In this document: piece after piece, positions 7,703 through 17,024 of the stretch
Layout: every line of letters starts with the position of its first letter
Position numbering within the stretch: position 1 is the stretch's first letter
DNA from: Flavobacterium defluvii
Lineage (GTDB): Bacteria; Bacteroidota; Bacteroidia; Flavobacteriales; Flavobacteriaceae
Reading direction: 5' to 3'
Assembly (NCBI RefSeq): GCF_900129555.1
Contig: NZ_FQWC01000012.1
Coordinates: 59,933 to 123,932, forward strand
DNA length: 64,000 bases
Program-made: the position numbers and the translations under genes
Notes under the pieces: generated by a model
What the model was told of the DNA's origin: nothing
The model's database searches: none
Seen by the model: the letters and a program-made list of their open reading frames with translations, nothing else

Positions 7703-10700
7703 ATGATGAATAATAGAAACAATAAAGATAAAAATCCAGTAAAAAGATTTAACAAAATCTCTATTGGATTGGCTTCACCAGAATCTATCTTGAAAGAATC
7801 AAGAGGAGAGGTTTTAAAGCCAGAAACAATCAACTATAGAACTCACAAACCAGAGCGTGACGGACTTTTCTGTGAAAGAATTTTCGGACCAGTAAAAGAT
7901 TTCGAATGTGCTTGTGGTAAGTATAAAAGAATTCGTTACAAAGGTATCATCTGTGACCGTTGTGGTGTTGAAGTTACAGAGAAAAAAGTACGTCGTGACA
8001 GAGTAGGACACATCAACCTTGTTGTGCCTATTGCTCACATCTGGTATTTCCGTTCTCTTCCAAACAAAATTGGTTATATCCTTGGTCTTCCATCTAAGAA
8101 ATTAGATATGATCATTTACTACGAAAGATACGTAGTAATTCAAGCCGGTATTGCTAAAAATGCTGACGGAGAATCATTACAAAGATTAGATTTCTTGACT
8201 GAAGAAGAATATTTAAACATTTTAGATACTCTTCCTCAAGAAAACCAATATTTAGATGATTTAGATCCTAATAAATTTGTTGCCAAAATGGGAGCAGAGT
8301 GTATTATGGATTTATTAGCTCGTATTGACCTGGATGCTTTATCTTACGAATTAAGACACAGCGCCAACAATGAGACTTCTAAACAAAGAAAAACTGAGGC
8401 TTTAAAAAGATTACAAGTAGTTGAGTCTTTCCGTGAGTCTAACGAAAACCGCGAAAACCGTCCTGAATGGATGATTATGAAAGTGGTTCCAGTTATTCCA
8501 CCAGAATTACGTCCGCTTGTACCACTTGACGGAGGTCGTTTTGCAACTTCAGATTTGAACGATTTATATCGTCGTGTAATTATCCGTAATAACCGTTTGA
8601 AAAGATTAATGGAGATTAAAGCTCCAGAAGTTATCTTAAGAAACGAGAAACGTATGTTACAAGAATCTGTAGATTCATTATTTGATAACACTCGTAAAGC
8701 TTCTGCTGTTAAAACAGAATCTAACAGACCATTAAAATCATTATCTGACTCATTAAAAGGTAAGCAAGGGCGTTTCCGTCAAAACTTACTTGGAAAACGT
8801 GTGGATTATTCTGCTCGTTCGGTAATTGTTGTTGGTCCTGAGTTAAAATTATTCGAATGTGGATTGCCAAAAGATATGGCATCTGAGTTATACAAACCTT
8901 TCGTAATCCGTAAGTTGATTGAAAGAGGTATTGTAAAAACAGTAAAATCTGCTAAAAAAATTATAGATAAGAAAGAGCCAGTAGTTTGGGATATCCTGGA
9001 AAACGTAATTAAAGGACACCCAGTTTTACTAAACCGTGCTCCTACTTTGCACAGACTTGGTATTCAGGCTTTCCAGCCAAAATTAATTGAAGGAAAAGCT
9101 ATCCAGTTACACCCATTAGTATGTACGGCATTCAACGCCGATTTCGATGGTGACCAGATGGCGGTTCACTTACCATTAGGACCAGAGGCTATTTTAGAGG
9201 CACAATTATTAATGCTGGCTTCTCATAATATCTTGAACCCTGCAAATGGTGCGCCTATCACTGTACCTTCTCAGGACATGGTCTTGGGTCTATATTATAT
9301 GACCAAAGAGCGTATTTCTACAGAAGATCACAAAATTTTAGGTCAGGATTTGACTTTCTATTCTGCTGAAGAAGTAAATATTGCATTAAACGAAGGAAGA
9401 TTAGAATTGAATGCTCGTGTGAAAATCAGAGCTAAAGATTTTAATGAGAACGGAGAATTAGTGTACAAAATCATCCAGACTACTGCTGGACGTGTATTAT
9501 TTAATGAAGTAGTACCTGAAGCAGCTGGATATATCAATGACGTATTAACTAAGAAAAACCTTAGAGATATTATCGGACACATTTTAAGTGTGACTGATGT
9601 ACCTACAACGGCAGCTTTCTTGGATAATATGAAAGATATGGGTTATAAATTCGCATTTAGAGGAGGTTTATCATTCTCTTTAGGTGATATTAGAATTCCG
9701 GAACAAAAAACTAAGTTGATTGCAGATGCCAGAGAGCAAGTTGAAGGTATCTCAACTAACTATAACATGGGTCTTATCACAAATAACGAGCGTTATAACC
9801 AAGTTATTGACGTATGGACTTCAGCAAATGCTCAGTTAACAGAGTTAGCAATGAAAAATATTAGAGAAGACCAGCAAGGTTTCAACTCTGTATACATGAT
9901 GCTTGACTCTGGGGCGAGGGGTTCTAAGGAGCAGATTCGTCAGTTAACCGGTATGCGTGGTTTGATGGCTAAGCCTAAAAAATCTACTGCTGGTGGTGGT
10001 GAGATTATTGAAAACCCGATTCTTTCTAACTTTAAGGAAGGTCTTTCTATCCTTGAGTACTTTATTTCTACTCACGGTGCTCGTAAAGGTCTAGCGGATA
10101 CGGCTCTTAAAACTGCCGATGCTGGTTACTTAACAAGAAGGCTTCATGACGTTTCTCAGGATGTTATTGTTAACATCGAGGATTGTGGAACTTTAAGAGG
10201 TGTTGAAGTAGCTGCCTTGAAGAAAAATGAGGAAATCGTTGAATCTTTAGGTGAGAGAATTTTAGGACGTGTTGCATTACAAGACGTTATCAATCCTCTT
10301 ACTAATGAGATCATGGTTAAATCTGGAGAACAAATTACGGAATCAATTGTTAAGACTATCGAAGCGTCTCCAATTGAGAAAGTTGAAGTTAGATCTCCAT
10401 TAACTTGTGAAGCTTTAAAAGGTATTTGTGCGAAATGTTACGGTAGAAACTTAGCTACTGGTAAAATGACACAAAGAGGAGAAGCTGTGGGAGTTATTGC
10501 AGCTCAGTCTATTGGAGAACCAGGTACACAGTTAACACTTCGTACGTTCCACGTTGGAGGGGTTGCAGGAGGTATCTCTGAAGAGTCTAGTATTGTTACA
10601 AGATTCAACGGTAGACTTGAAATTGAAGATTTAAAAACAGTAAAAGGAGAAGACAGCGAAGGAAATTCTGTTGATATCGTAGTTTCTCGTTCAACTGAGT

Positions 10701-12010
10701 TGAAATTAATTGATGAGAAAACAGGAATTGTTTTAAATACTCATAATATTCCTTACGGATCTAGTATTTTTGTTAATGATGGTGACGTTGTTACAAAAGG
10801 AACTGTAATCTGTAAATGGGATCCTTATAATGGTGTAATTGTTTCTGAATTTACTGGTAAGATTGCTTACGAAGATTTAGAACAAGGACAATCATTCATG
10901 GTTGAGATCGATGAGCAGACTGGTTTCCAGGAAAAAGTAATTTCTGAGGCTAGAAACAAAAAATTAATCCCTACTTTATTAGTTTATGGTAAAGAAGGTG
11001 AATTGATTCGTTCTTACAACTTACCAGTAGGTGCACACTTAATGGTTGAAAACGGTGAGAAAATTAAAGCAGGTAAAGTATTAGTAAAAATCCCTCGTCG
11101 TTCTTCTAAAGCGGGCGATATTACGGGAGGTTTACCAAGAATTACCGAGTTGCTTGAGGCTCGTAACCCTTCAAATCCAGCAGTTGTATCTGAAATTGAC
11201 GGTGTTGTATCTTTCGGAAAAATTAAGAGAGGTAACCGTGAGATCGTTATCGAATCTAAATTTGGTGAAGTTAAAAAGTATCTAGTGAAACTTTCAAGCC
11301 AAATCTTAGTACAAGAGAATGACTTCGTAAGAGCTGGGGTTCCATTGTCTGATGGTGCTATTACACCGGACGATATCTTAAGAATTCAAGGACCAGCGGC
11401 TGTTCAACAGTACTTGGTAAATGAAATTCAGGAGGTTTACCGTTTACAAGGGGTAAAAATCAACGACAAACACTTTGAGGTTGTAATTCGTCAAATGATG
11501 CGTAAAGTAAAAGTAGAGGATCCGGGAGATACTTTATTCTTAGAAGATCAATTGATCCATACTAAAGACTTTATCCTTCAAAATGATAAATTATACGGAA
11601 TGAAAGTGGTTGAAGATGCTGGAGATTCTTCAGTATTGAAACCAGGTCAGATCATTACGCCTCGTGAATTACGTGATGAAAATTCATTATTGAAACGTAC
11701 AGATAAAAATCTTGTTGTAGCAAGAGATGTAATTACTGCAACTGCAACGCCAGTTCTTCAAGGTATTACAAGAGCTTCGTTACAAACCAAATCATTCATT
11801 TCTGCGGCTTCATTCCAGGAGACAACGAAAGTACTTAACGAAGCTGCAGTAGCTGGTAAAGTAGATGATCTGGAAGGATTAAAAGAAAACGTAATCGTTG
11901 GACACAGAATTCCTGCGGGAACTGGTATGAGAGAATACGATAACACTATCGTAGGATCTAAAGATGATTACAACGAAATGATGGCTAATAAAGAAGAATA
12001 CATCTATTAA
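7703..12010 (+). CDS. rpoC: DNA-directed RNA polymerase subunit beta'
   Basis: This 1435-residue beta' subunit has the N-terminal zinc finger CACGKYKRIRYKG...CDRCGVEV, the Mg-binding active-site motif NADFDGDQMAVH at about residue 476, the bridge-helix/trigger-loop region (GSKEQIRQLTGMRGLM and QSIGEPGTQLTLRTFH), and a second zinc site CEALKGICAKCYGR. An ATG pair (7703 and 7706) makes the exact start uncertain by one codon. DUF3467 follows after only 11 bases. Confidence 0.98.
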   Translation: MMNNRNNKDKNPVKRFNKISIGLASPESILKESRGEVLKPETINYRTHKPERDGLFCERIFGPVKDFECACGKYKRIRYKGIICDRCGVEVTEKKVRRDRVGHINLVVPIAHIWYFRSLPNKIGYILGLPSKKLDMIIYYERYVVIQAGIAKNADGESLQRLDFLTEEEYLNILDTLPQENQYLDDLDPNKFVAKMGAECIMDLLARIDLDALSYELRHSANNETSKQRKTEALKRLQVVESFRESNENRENRPEWMIMKVVPVIPPELRPLVPLDGGRFATSDLNDLYRRVIIRNNRLKRLMEIKAPEVILRNEKRMLQESVDSLFDNTRKASAVKTESNRPLKSLSDSLKGKQGRFRQNLLGKRVDYSARSVIVVGPELKLFECGLPKDMASELYKPFVIRKLIERGIVKTVKSAKKIIDKKEPVVWDILENVIKGHPVLLNRAPTLHRLGIQAFQPKLIEGKAIQLHPLVCTAFNADFDGDQMAVHLPLGPEAILEAQLLMLASHNILNPANGAPITVPSQDMVLGLYYMTKERISTEDHKILGQDLTFYSAEEVNIALNEGRLELNARVKIRAKDFNENGELVYKIIQTTAGRVLFNEVVPEAAGYINDVLTKKNLRDIIGHILSVTDVPTTAAFLDNMKDMGYKFAFRGGLSFSLGDIRIPEQKTKLIADAREQVEGISTNYNMGLITNNERYNQVIDVWTSANAQLTELAMKNIREDQQGFNSVYMMLDSGARGSKEQIRQLTGMRGLMAKPKKSTAGGGEIIENPILSNFKEGLSILEYFISTHGARKGLADTALKTADAGYLTRRLHDVSQDVIVNIEDCGTLRGVEVAALKKNEEIVESLGERILGRVALQDVINPLTNEIMVKSGEQITESIVKTIEASPIEKVEVRSPLTCEALKGICAKCYGRNLATGKMTQRGEAVGVIAAQSIGEPGTQLTLRTFHVGGVAGGISEESSIVTRFNGRLEIEDLKTVKGEDSEGNSVDIVVSRSTELKLIDEKTGIVLNTHNIPYGSSIFVNDGDVVTKGTVICKWDPYNGVIVSEFTGKIAYEDLEQGQSFMVEIDEQTGFQEKVISEARNKKLIPTLLVYGKEGELIRSYNLPVGAHLMVENGEKIKAGKVLVKIPRRSSKAGDITGGLPRITELLEARNPSNPAVVSEIDGVVSFGKIKRGNREIVIESKFGEVKKYLVKLSSQILVQENDFVRAGVPLSDGAITPDDILRIQGPAAVQQYLVNEIQEVYRLQGVKINDKHFEVVIRQMMRKVKVEDPGDTLFLEDQLIHTKDFILQNDKLYGMKVVEDAGDSSVLKPGQIITPRELRDENSLLKRTDKNLVVARDVITATATPVLQGITRASLQTKSFISAASFQETTKVLNEAAVAGKVDDLEGLKENVIVGHRIPAGTGMREYDNTIVGSKDDYNEMMANKEEYIY

Positions 12011-12021
12011 TTAGGGAAACT

Positions 12022-12333
12022 ATGAGTAATCCGAAACAACAACAAGAGCAAATTAACATTGAGTTAGACGAAACTATTGCAGAAGGAATTTATTCTAATC
12101 TTGCAATTATTAATCACTCATCATCGGAGTTTGTTTTAGATTTTGTGAGCATTATGCCCGGTATTCCTAAAGCCAAGGTAAAGTCAAGAATTGTCTTGAC
12201 ACCACAACATGCTAAAAGATTATTAAGAGCAATAGGTGAAAATATCCATAGATTTGAGGCAGCGCATGGCGAAATCAAAGAAACGGAACAAGCACCAATA
12301 CCGCTTAATTTTGGTCCGGCAGGACAAGCATAA
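12022..12333 (+). CDS. DUF3467 protein linked to rpoC
   Basis: This 103-residue acidic protein of the DUF3467 family begins MSNPKQQQEQINIELDETIAEGIYSN and contains SIMPGIPKAKVKSRIVLTPQHAKRLLRAIGENI. It has no signal peptide and no membrane span. It starts 11 bases after rpoC and ends before a strong terminator, so it belongs to the rpoBC transcript. The function is unknown to me. The persistent linkage to rpoC in Bacteroidota, which I recall, suggests a role with RNA polymerase or the ribosome. This is inference. Confidence 0.85.
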   Translation: MSNPKQQQEQINIELDETIAEGIYSNLAIINHSSSEFVLDFVSIMPGIPKAKVKSRIVLTPQHAKRLLRAIGENIHRFEAAHGEIKETEQAPIPLNFGPAGQA

Positions 12334-12339
12334 ATTTTA

Positions 12340-12363
12340 AAGCCCCATTGAAAAATGGGGCTT
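12340..12363 (+). terminator. Intrinsic terminator of the rpoBC-DUF3467 operon
   Basis: AGCCCCATT and its complement AATGGGGCT form a G+C-rich stem with a short A-rich loop, followed by TTTTCTTTT. It lies a few bases after the DUF3467 stop. Confidence 0.9.
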
Positions 12364-12450
12364 TTCTTTTGGCTTTATTTTAAATTAATGCACTTAATCT
12401 GATTTAATTTACTTTAATCGACTAAATTTCTTTTCGTTTGTGCGTTATAT

Positions 12451-12555
12451 TAATTTTGCTGTTCCTATGAAAGATTAATTTTTGAAATATAATGACTTAG
12501 TAAGGTTGATTTAATTCAAAGTTTAAAGAGGCGCTAAACATATTAGCGCTTTTTT
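12451..12555 (+). ncRNA. Possible orphan small RNA with its own promoter and terminator
   Basis: Within the 322-base gap between DUF3467 and the next gene, a perfect -7 box TAATTTTG (12451-12458) is followed about 70 bases later by a hairpin, GCGCTAA (12531-12537) with TTAGCGC (12543-12549), and then eight Ts. Transcription from about 12465 would end near 12555 and give an RNA of roughly 90 bases without a usable reading frame. No TTG sits at the ideal -33 position, so promoter strength is uncertain. It lies after a separate terminator and so is not a simple operon tail. Confidence 0.4.
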
Positions 12556-12655
12556 TTATGCTTAAAAATTTTTTATTTCTTCCCAACCTTTTTATTGAAA
12601 ATATACTCTTTATAAGTAAGAATCATTTTAAAGATTTAACTTAAAAAAGTATAGT

Positions 12656-13399
12656 ATGAAAAAGAAATTTACCTTAGAAATAGCAAAACCCTGTTCTGAA
12701 AATTTTGACAAAATGATTCCAAATTCTAATGGTTCATTTTGCGATTCCTGCATGAAAAATGTAATTGATTTGAGCAAAAAAACAAACTCAGAAGTTGCTA
12801 AATTCATTGTAGAAAATAAGGATAGAAGCATATGTGCCAGATTAAAAACGACACAGATTGAAGAAGAATTTGAATATAATGAAGCTCCAAAAATTAATAA
12901 TTTTAAATATGCAGCAGTAGCAGCCTCTTTATTACTGGCTTCAAATCTTAATGCACAAGAGAAAACGCAGGTTCAAACAGAAATAAGTGCTCCGAAACCA
13001 GATAATTATAGAGTAGGAAAAGTTGCTTATCATCAAGTTGAAAATAAAGAAATTTCAATAATAATTAAAGGAAAACTTTTAGAGGCAAAAACAAATAAAC
13101 CATTCGACAGCAAAATATATTCAAATTTAACTTTGACCATAAACGACTCGCAAAGTATAGTTAAGCTAAATTCAAAAACAGGAGATTTTTCTATTCCATT
13201 AAAAGTTCTTTCAGATGCTAAAACTCTTTTAATTACTGTAACAGCCAATGACTATTATCTTTCAAAAACAATAGATTTTGATATAAAATCAGTTAAGAAT
13301 AAAGTACTACAGCAAAATTTAATTATTGATGCCGATGAACTTTCCAGAGTTGAAACTTTAATCATGGGGGGATTAGGGATAAATTATTCTGGAAAATAA
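12656..13399 (+). CDS. Small membrane protein with cysteine-motif N-terminus (TonB-family-like)
   Basis: This 247-residue protein has an N-terminal segment with Cys13, Cys29 and Cys32 (KPCSENFDKM, then GSFCDSCMKNVIDLSK), as I recall from the cytoplasmic ends of Flavobacterium TonB-like transducers and related anchored proteins. One hydrophobic span follows (about residues 85-101, AAVAASLLLASNLNAQ), then a region likely outside the cytoplasm resembling a carboxypeptidase-regulatory-like beta sandwich. A TonB C-terminal domain is not seen. It may bind a metal through the cysteines. Its function is unknown. It stands alone between a terminator and a convergent prfC. Confidence 0.7.
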   Translation: MKKKFTLEIAKPCSENFDKMIPNSNGSFCDSCMKNVIDLSKKTNSEVAKFIVENKDRSICARLKTTQIEEEFEYNEAPKINNFKYAAVAASLLLASNLNAQEKTQVQTEISAPKPDNYRVGKVAYHQVENKEISIIIKGKLLEAKTNKPFDSKIYSNLTLTINDSQSIVKLNSKTGDFSIPLKVLSDAKTLLITVTANDYYLSKTIDFDIKSVKNKVLQQNLIIDADELSRVETLIMGGLGINYSGK

Positions 13400-13429
13400 T
13401 GTTATAAAGTTGTTGTGATTCGATAATGA

Positions 13430-13458
13430 AAAAGGCTGCCTAATATAGACAGCCTTTT
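13430..13458. terminator. Bidirectional terminator between convergent genes
   Basis: AAAAGGCTG (13430-13438) pairs with CAGCCTTTT (13450-13458). T-rich sequence follows on the + strand, and the arms supply Ts on the - strand. It sits between the + gene ending at 13399 and prfC ending at 13479. Confidence 0.85.
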
Positions 13459-13478
13459 ATATTTTTTTCTAAATGAAA

Positions 13479-15071
13479 TTAATCAAATTCAGATGTAAAG
13501 AACAACTTAACACTTGGGTATTTACTTTGCGTCATTTGAATTGTAAAATCAGAATCGGCTAAAAATACCAATTGTCCGAATTTATCATGAGCAAGGAATT
13601 TTTGTTTGATACGTTTAAATTCTTTGAATTCCTCATTTTTAGCATCGTCTGGTTTTACCCAGCAAGCTTTATGTACGGGGAAGTTTTCGTAAGTACATTT
13701 TGCGCCATATTCATGCTCTAAACGATATTGGATTACCTCATATTGAAGAGCTCCAACTGTTCCGATAACTTTACGGTTATTCATTTCAAGAGTAAACAAC
13801 TGTGCAACACCCTCGTCCATTAACTGATCTACTCCTTTTTCTAATTGCTTAGCTTTCATAGGATCGGCATTGTTTATGTACCTAAAGTGCTCTGGAGAGA
13901 AACTCGGAATTCCTTTAAAACTCATTACTTCACCTTCTGTTAAAGTATCTCCAATTTTAAAATTTCCCGTATCGTGCAAACCAACAATATCACCAGGATA
14001 AGAAATATCAACGATTTCTTTTTTCTCCGCAAAAAAAGCATTCGGAGAAGAAAATTTTAAATTTTTCTTTTGGCGAACGTGATAGTAAGGTTTATTTCTT
14101 TCAAAAGTTCCTGAAACGATTTTAATAAAAGCCAAACGATCTCGGTGTTTTGGATCCATGTTTGCGTGAATTTTGAAAACAAATCCACTCATTTTTTCTT
14201 CTGCAGGATCAACTGTACGAGTTTCAGAATCTTTTGGTCTAGGAGAAGGAGCGATGGTAATGAAACAATCTAACAATTCACGAACTCCAAAATTATTCAA
14301 AGCAGAACCAAAGAATACTGGCTGTATTTTTCCATCTAAATAATCCTGACGTTCAAATTTTGGATAAACTTCATCAATTAATTCTAATTCTTCACGAAGT
14401 TTATTAGCTGCTTTTTCTCCCACAATTTTATCTAGTTCAGGATTGTTTTGTACATCAGAAAAAGCAATAGTTTCTTCAATATTTTTACGGCTGTCTCCGC
14501 TAAAAAGGTTTATGTTTTCTTCCCAAAGATTATAAATCCCCTGAAAATCATAACCCATTCCGATAGGGAAACTTAACGGTGTAACTTTTAAGCCTAATTT
14601 TTGTTCTACTTCATCCATCAAATCAAAAGCATCTTTACCTTCACGATCTAATTTGTTGATGAAAACAATCATCGGAATATTACGCATTCTACAAACTGCA
14701 ACCAATTTTTCAGTTTGTTCCTCAACCCCTTTTGCGACGTCAATTACAACAATAACACTATCAACTGCGGTTAAGGTTCTAAATGTGTCTTCTGCAAAAT
14801 CCTTGTGTCCTGGAGTATCAAGGATATTGATTTTTTTATCTTTATAATTAAAAGCAAGCACAGAAGTCGAAACCGAGATACCTCTTTGGCGTTCGATTTC
14901 CATAAAGTCACTTGTTGCTCCTTTTTTAATTTTGTTGTTTTTTACAGCCCCGGCTTCCTGAATTGCACCTCCAAACAACAATAATTTTTCTGTTAGAGTT
15001 GTTTTTCCGGCATCGGGATGCGAGATAATTCCAAATGTTCTTCTGCGTTGTATTTCTTTTAAAAAGCTCAT
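13479..15071 (-). CDS. prfC: Peptide chain release factor 3
   Basis: This 530-residue translational GTPase releases RF1/RF2 after termination. The P-loop is HPDAGKTTLTEKLL near the N-terminus (residues about 18-31). The switch II sequence NILDTPGHKDFAEDT and NKLDREGKD complete the G domain. Beta-barrel and C-terminal domains typical of RF3 follow (LEMNNRKVIGTVGALQYEVI). A -7 box TATTTTTG lies 20 bases upstream on the same strand (15091-15098), giving a short leader. Confidence 0.97.
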   Translation of the reverse strand: MSFLKEIQRRRTFGIISHPDAGKTTLTEKLLLFGGAIQEAGAVKNNKIKKGATSDFMEIERQRGISVSTSVLAFNYKDKKINILDTPGHKDFAEDTFRTLTAVDSVIVVIDVAKGVEEQTEKLVAVCRMRNIPMIVFINKLDREGKDAFDLMDEVEQKLGLKVTPLSFPIGMGYDFQGIYNLWEENINLFSGDSRKNIEETIAFSDVQNNPELDKIVGEKAANKLREELELIDEVYPKFERQDYLDGKIQPVFFGSALNNFGVRELLDCFITIAPSPRPKDSETRTVDPAEEKMSGFVFKIHANMDPKHRDRLAFIKIVSGTFERNKPYYHVRQKKNLKFSSPNAFFAEKKEIVDISYPGDIVGLHDTGNFKIGDTLTEGEVMSFKGIPSFSPEHFRYINNADPMKAKQLEKGVDQLMDEGVAQLFTLEMNNRKVIGTVGALQYEVIQYRLEHEYGAKCTYENFPVHKACWVKPDDAKNEEFKEFKRIKQKFLAHDKFGQLVFLADSDFTIQMTQSKYPSVKLFFTSEFD

Positions 15072-15090
15072 ATTTCGTATAAATAGGTTG

Positions 15091-15098
15091 CAAAAATA
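15091..15098 (-). promoter_or_regulatory. -7 promoter box of prfC
   Basis: TATTTTTG on the - strand fits the Bacteroidota consensus TAnnTTTG. It is followed by CAACC, as at the DUF1810 promoter (31367-31374). No TTG is found at the expected -33 position. Transcription would start about 13 bases before the ATG. Confidence 0.55.
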
Positions 15099-15179
15099 CT
15101 ATTAAATACGGCTTTATAAAAATATTCAGTTCGTAAATTTGGAAGTCTTTGTTTCTATAAGGATTTTAAAGAAAAAAAT

Positions 15180-15202
15180 AAGGCTGTTTTGCAACAGCCT
15201 TA
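15180..15202 (-). terminator. Terminator of the alpha-amylase gene
   Basis: AAGGCTGTT and AACAGCCTT form a stem around a four-base loop. On the - strand it is followed by a T-rich run (A-rich on the + strand just before 15180). It lies 17 bases after the amylase stop. Confidence 0.85.
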
Positions 15203-15218
15203 AATAGTCATTTTAAAA

Positions 15219-16658
15219 TTACTGATTAATTGACCAAATTGAATATCCTTTTGGAGGACATTGAATTTTTACCCATTTATCTGCCTGAGTGGTTGGATAC
15301 CAGGTTGAATTTCCTGTAAAATCTTTAATTTGCGTATTTGCCCAGTTGGTCTGGATCCATCTTTCCTGCCAAACATCAGAATTGTTGATGTAAACCACCA
15401 AACCTGGATTTCCGTTATAACCGTTTCTTCTTGCCACATACTCATCATTATCAGAATATAAAATAGAAGTTGTTCCGGTTGCTTTGTTATTGTGAATCCA
15501 GATCAAGTTGTTTAATTTGTTTTTATCAAGCCATTCTTCGTAATCTCTGTAGAAAATGGTTGGATAACCTTCGTGAGTCAATATATATGAATACGCTAAT
15601 AATTTATTCCAAATTTCATCTGTATCATGATTCGTTACAAATGTTACCGCTTTATATGGGTTACGTTTCCACATCATGTCATCATTTAAAAGGGCAAGGT
15701 TATTTCCGTCAAAGGCGTCGTTCATTTTGTAATAGCAGGCAAAATCAAATACAGAACTATTAGCATTGTTTGCCCACCATTCCAGTGTATTTACATTTGA
15801 ATCCCAATATTCACCAACAGAAAATCCGCCAACATTTGCATTCCACGCATTTACAACCCATGGGCCAAATCCTTTAACATAGTCAAATCTCCATCCGTCA
15901 AATTTCATGGTATTTTTGTAATATTTCCCAACTCCGTCAGCTCTTAGCCAAAGCCAATCCTGAACGTGTGGATTTGCATGACATAAATCTGGAAAACCTC
16001 CAAATGAACCTTCATCGTTATTTCCGTAACTATTTTTATAGAAGTCATTATAATTACGAGTAAATTTTCCAGAAGCAACGCCGCTAAAGTTTGTCCATGT
16101 ATTAGTTCCTGTATATGGATTCGCTTCAGATTGTCCGCCGCTGTTATGATTAATTACGATATCAGCATACACTTTTATGTTTTCTGTATGTGCAGCCGTT
16201 ATTAAACTTACTAATTCTGTTTTAGAACCAAAACGTGTTTCGGTACTTCCATTTTGATTATAATCTCCAAAATCGAAATAATCCGTTGGATCATATCCCA
16301 TAGAAAATGCTCCGTTTTGAGCTTTAGAAGCAGGTGGAAGCCAGATTGAGCCAATTCCTGCATTTCCCCAGGCAGTCACTTTTCCTTTTACAGTATTCCA
16401 CCAGTTTCCTCCCGCGGGAACATCCCAGTAAAAAGCCTGCATCATAACACCACCGCCCGGATTGTCAACGTATTTTCCGGTCATTGAAGAAGATTTCGGA
16501 CCAGTACTAAAAGGTTTTCCGTCATGGTTAGTGACATTGATAATTTTAAATTGCTGACTTTCGGCTTTAGCGTCAGCATCATTTGTATCATTTGTACAAG
16601 AATACAAAAAGGTTGTAATTGCAGTAAGAAAAAATAATCTTACAATAGGTTTTTTCAT
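15219..16658 (-). CDS. Secreted alpha-amylase lipoprotein, GH13 (archaeal GH13_7-like)
   Basis: This 479-residue protein has a lipoprotein signal (FFLTAITTFLYSC, lipobox Cys21), so the enzyme is likely membrane-anchored, possibly at the surface. The GH13 barrel carries the catalytic Asp in GWRFDYVKGFG (about residue 257), the acid/base Glu in VGEYWDSN (about 282) and the transition-state Asp in VTNHDTDEIW (about 341). Many segments, such as GGGVMMQAFYWDVPAGG, RFGSKTELV and ILTHEGYPTIFYRDYEEW, match from memory the Pyrococcus/Thermococcus extracellular alpha-amylases rather than SusG-type enzymes. It would hydrolyse internal alpha-1,4 bonds of starch. It is a single gene with its own terminator; no susCD neighbours are in view. 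Confidence 0.93.
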   Translation of the reverse strand: MKKPIVRLFFLTAITTFLYSCTNDTNDADAKAESQQFKIINVTNHDGKPFSTGPKSSSMTGKYVDNPGGGVMMQAFYWDVPAGGNWWNTVKGKVTAWGNAGIGSIWLPPASKAQNGAFSMGYDPTDYFDFGDYNQNGSTETRFGSKTELVSLITAAHTENIKVYADIVINHNSGGQSEANPYTGTNTWTNFSGVASGKFTRNYNDFYKNSYGNNDEGSFGGFPDLCHANPHVQDWLWLRADGVGKYYKNTMKFDGWRFDYVKGFGPWVVNAWNANVGGFSVGEYWDSNVNTLEWWANNANSSVFDFACYYKMNDAFDGNNLALLNDDMMWKRNPYKAVTFVTNHDTDEIWNKLLAYSYILTHEGYPTIFYRDYEEWLDKNKLNNLIWIHNNKATGTTSILYSDNDEYVARRNGYNGNPGLVVYINNSDVWQERWIQTNWANTQIKDFTGNSTWYPTTQADKWVKIQCPPKGYSIWSINQ

Positions 16659-16815
16659 AATAGATGTGGTTAAGGTTAAATTAATAAAGTTTGTTATTGT
16701 TAATTTTAATGCTTTAAAAAATAGATATTCTTATTTTTTGCCGCAATAAATTATTAATAACGCATCTAAAGTAGGAGTTTTTTGATTCGATTTGTTTTTG
16801 TAAGAAAATAGTTTT

Positions 16816-16831
16816 ACAACGAAAACGTTGT
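16816..16831. promoter_or_regulatory. Candidate operator upstream of the amylase
   Basis: ACAACG and CGTTGT are separated by AAAA, making a perfect 6+6 inverted repeat 158 bases upstream of the amylase start. The shape and sequence resemble LacI-family operators, which often control starch and maltose genes. No LacI gene is in the window, so the assignment is inference. Confidence 0.4.
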
Positions 16832-16994
16832 AGTGTTTAAAACTTTTTTTTACATTGCTGAAAATCAGTTATTCTTATTTGAGCTGTTTTTGAATTTAAA
16901 TATTATAGAAAGAGAAACAGATGTTTAAATAAACCCTCCCGTAACGATTTTAATTATGATCCACATAATTTTTTGTTAATACTATGGCTGATAG

Positions 16995-17024
16995 TTGTAT
17001 TATGTAATTGAATTGTTATTTTTG
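16995..17024 (+). promoter_or_regulatory. Consensus Bacteroidota promoter of the surA-like gene
   Basis: TTG (16995-16997), 19 bases, then TATTTTTG (17017-17024) is an exact match to TTG-N19-TAnnTTTG. Transcription would start near 17031, about 110 bases before the chosen ATG. Confidence 0.8.
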
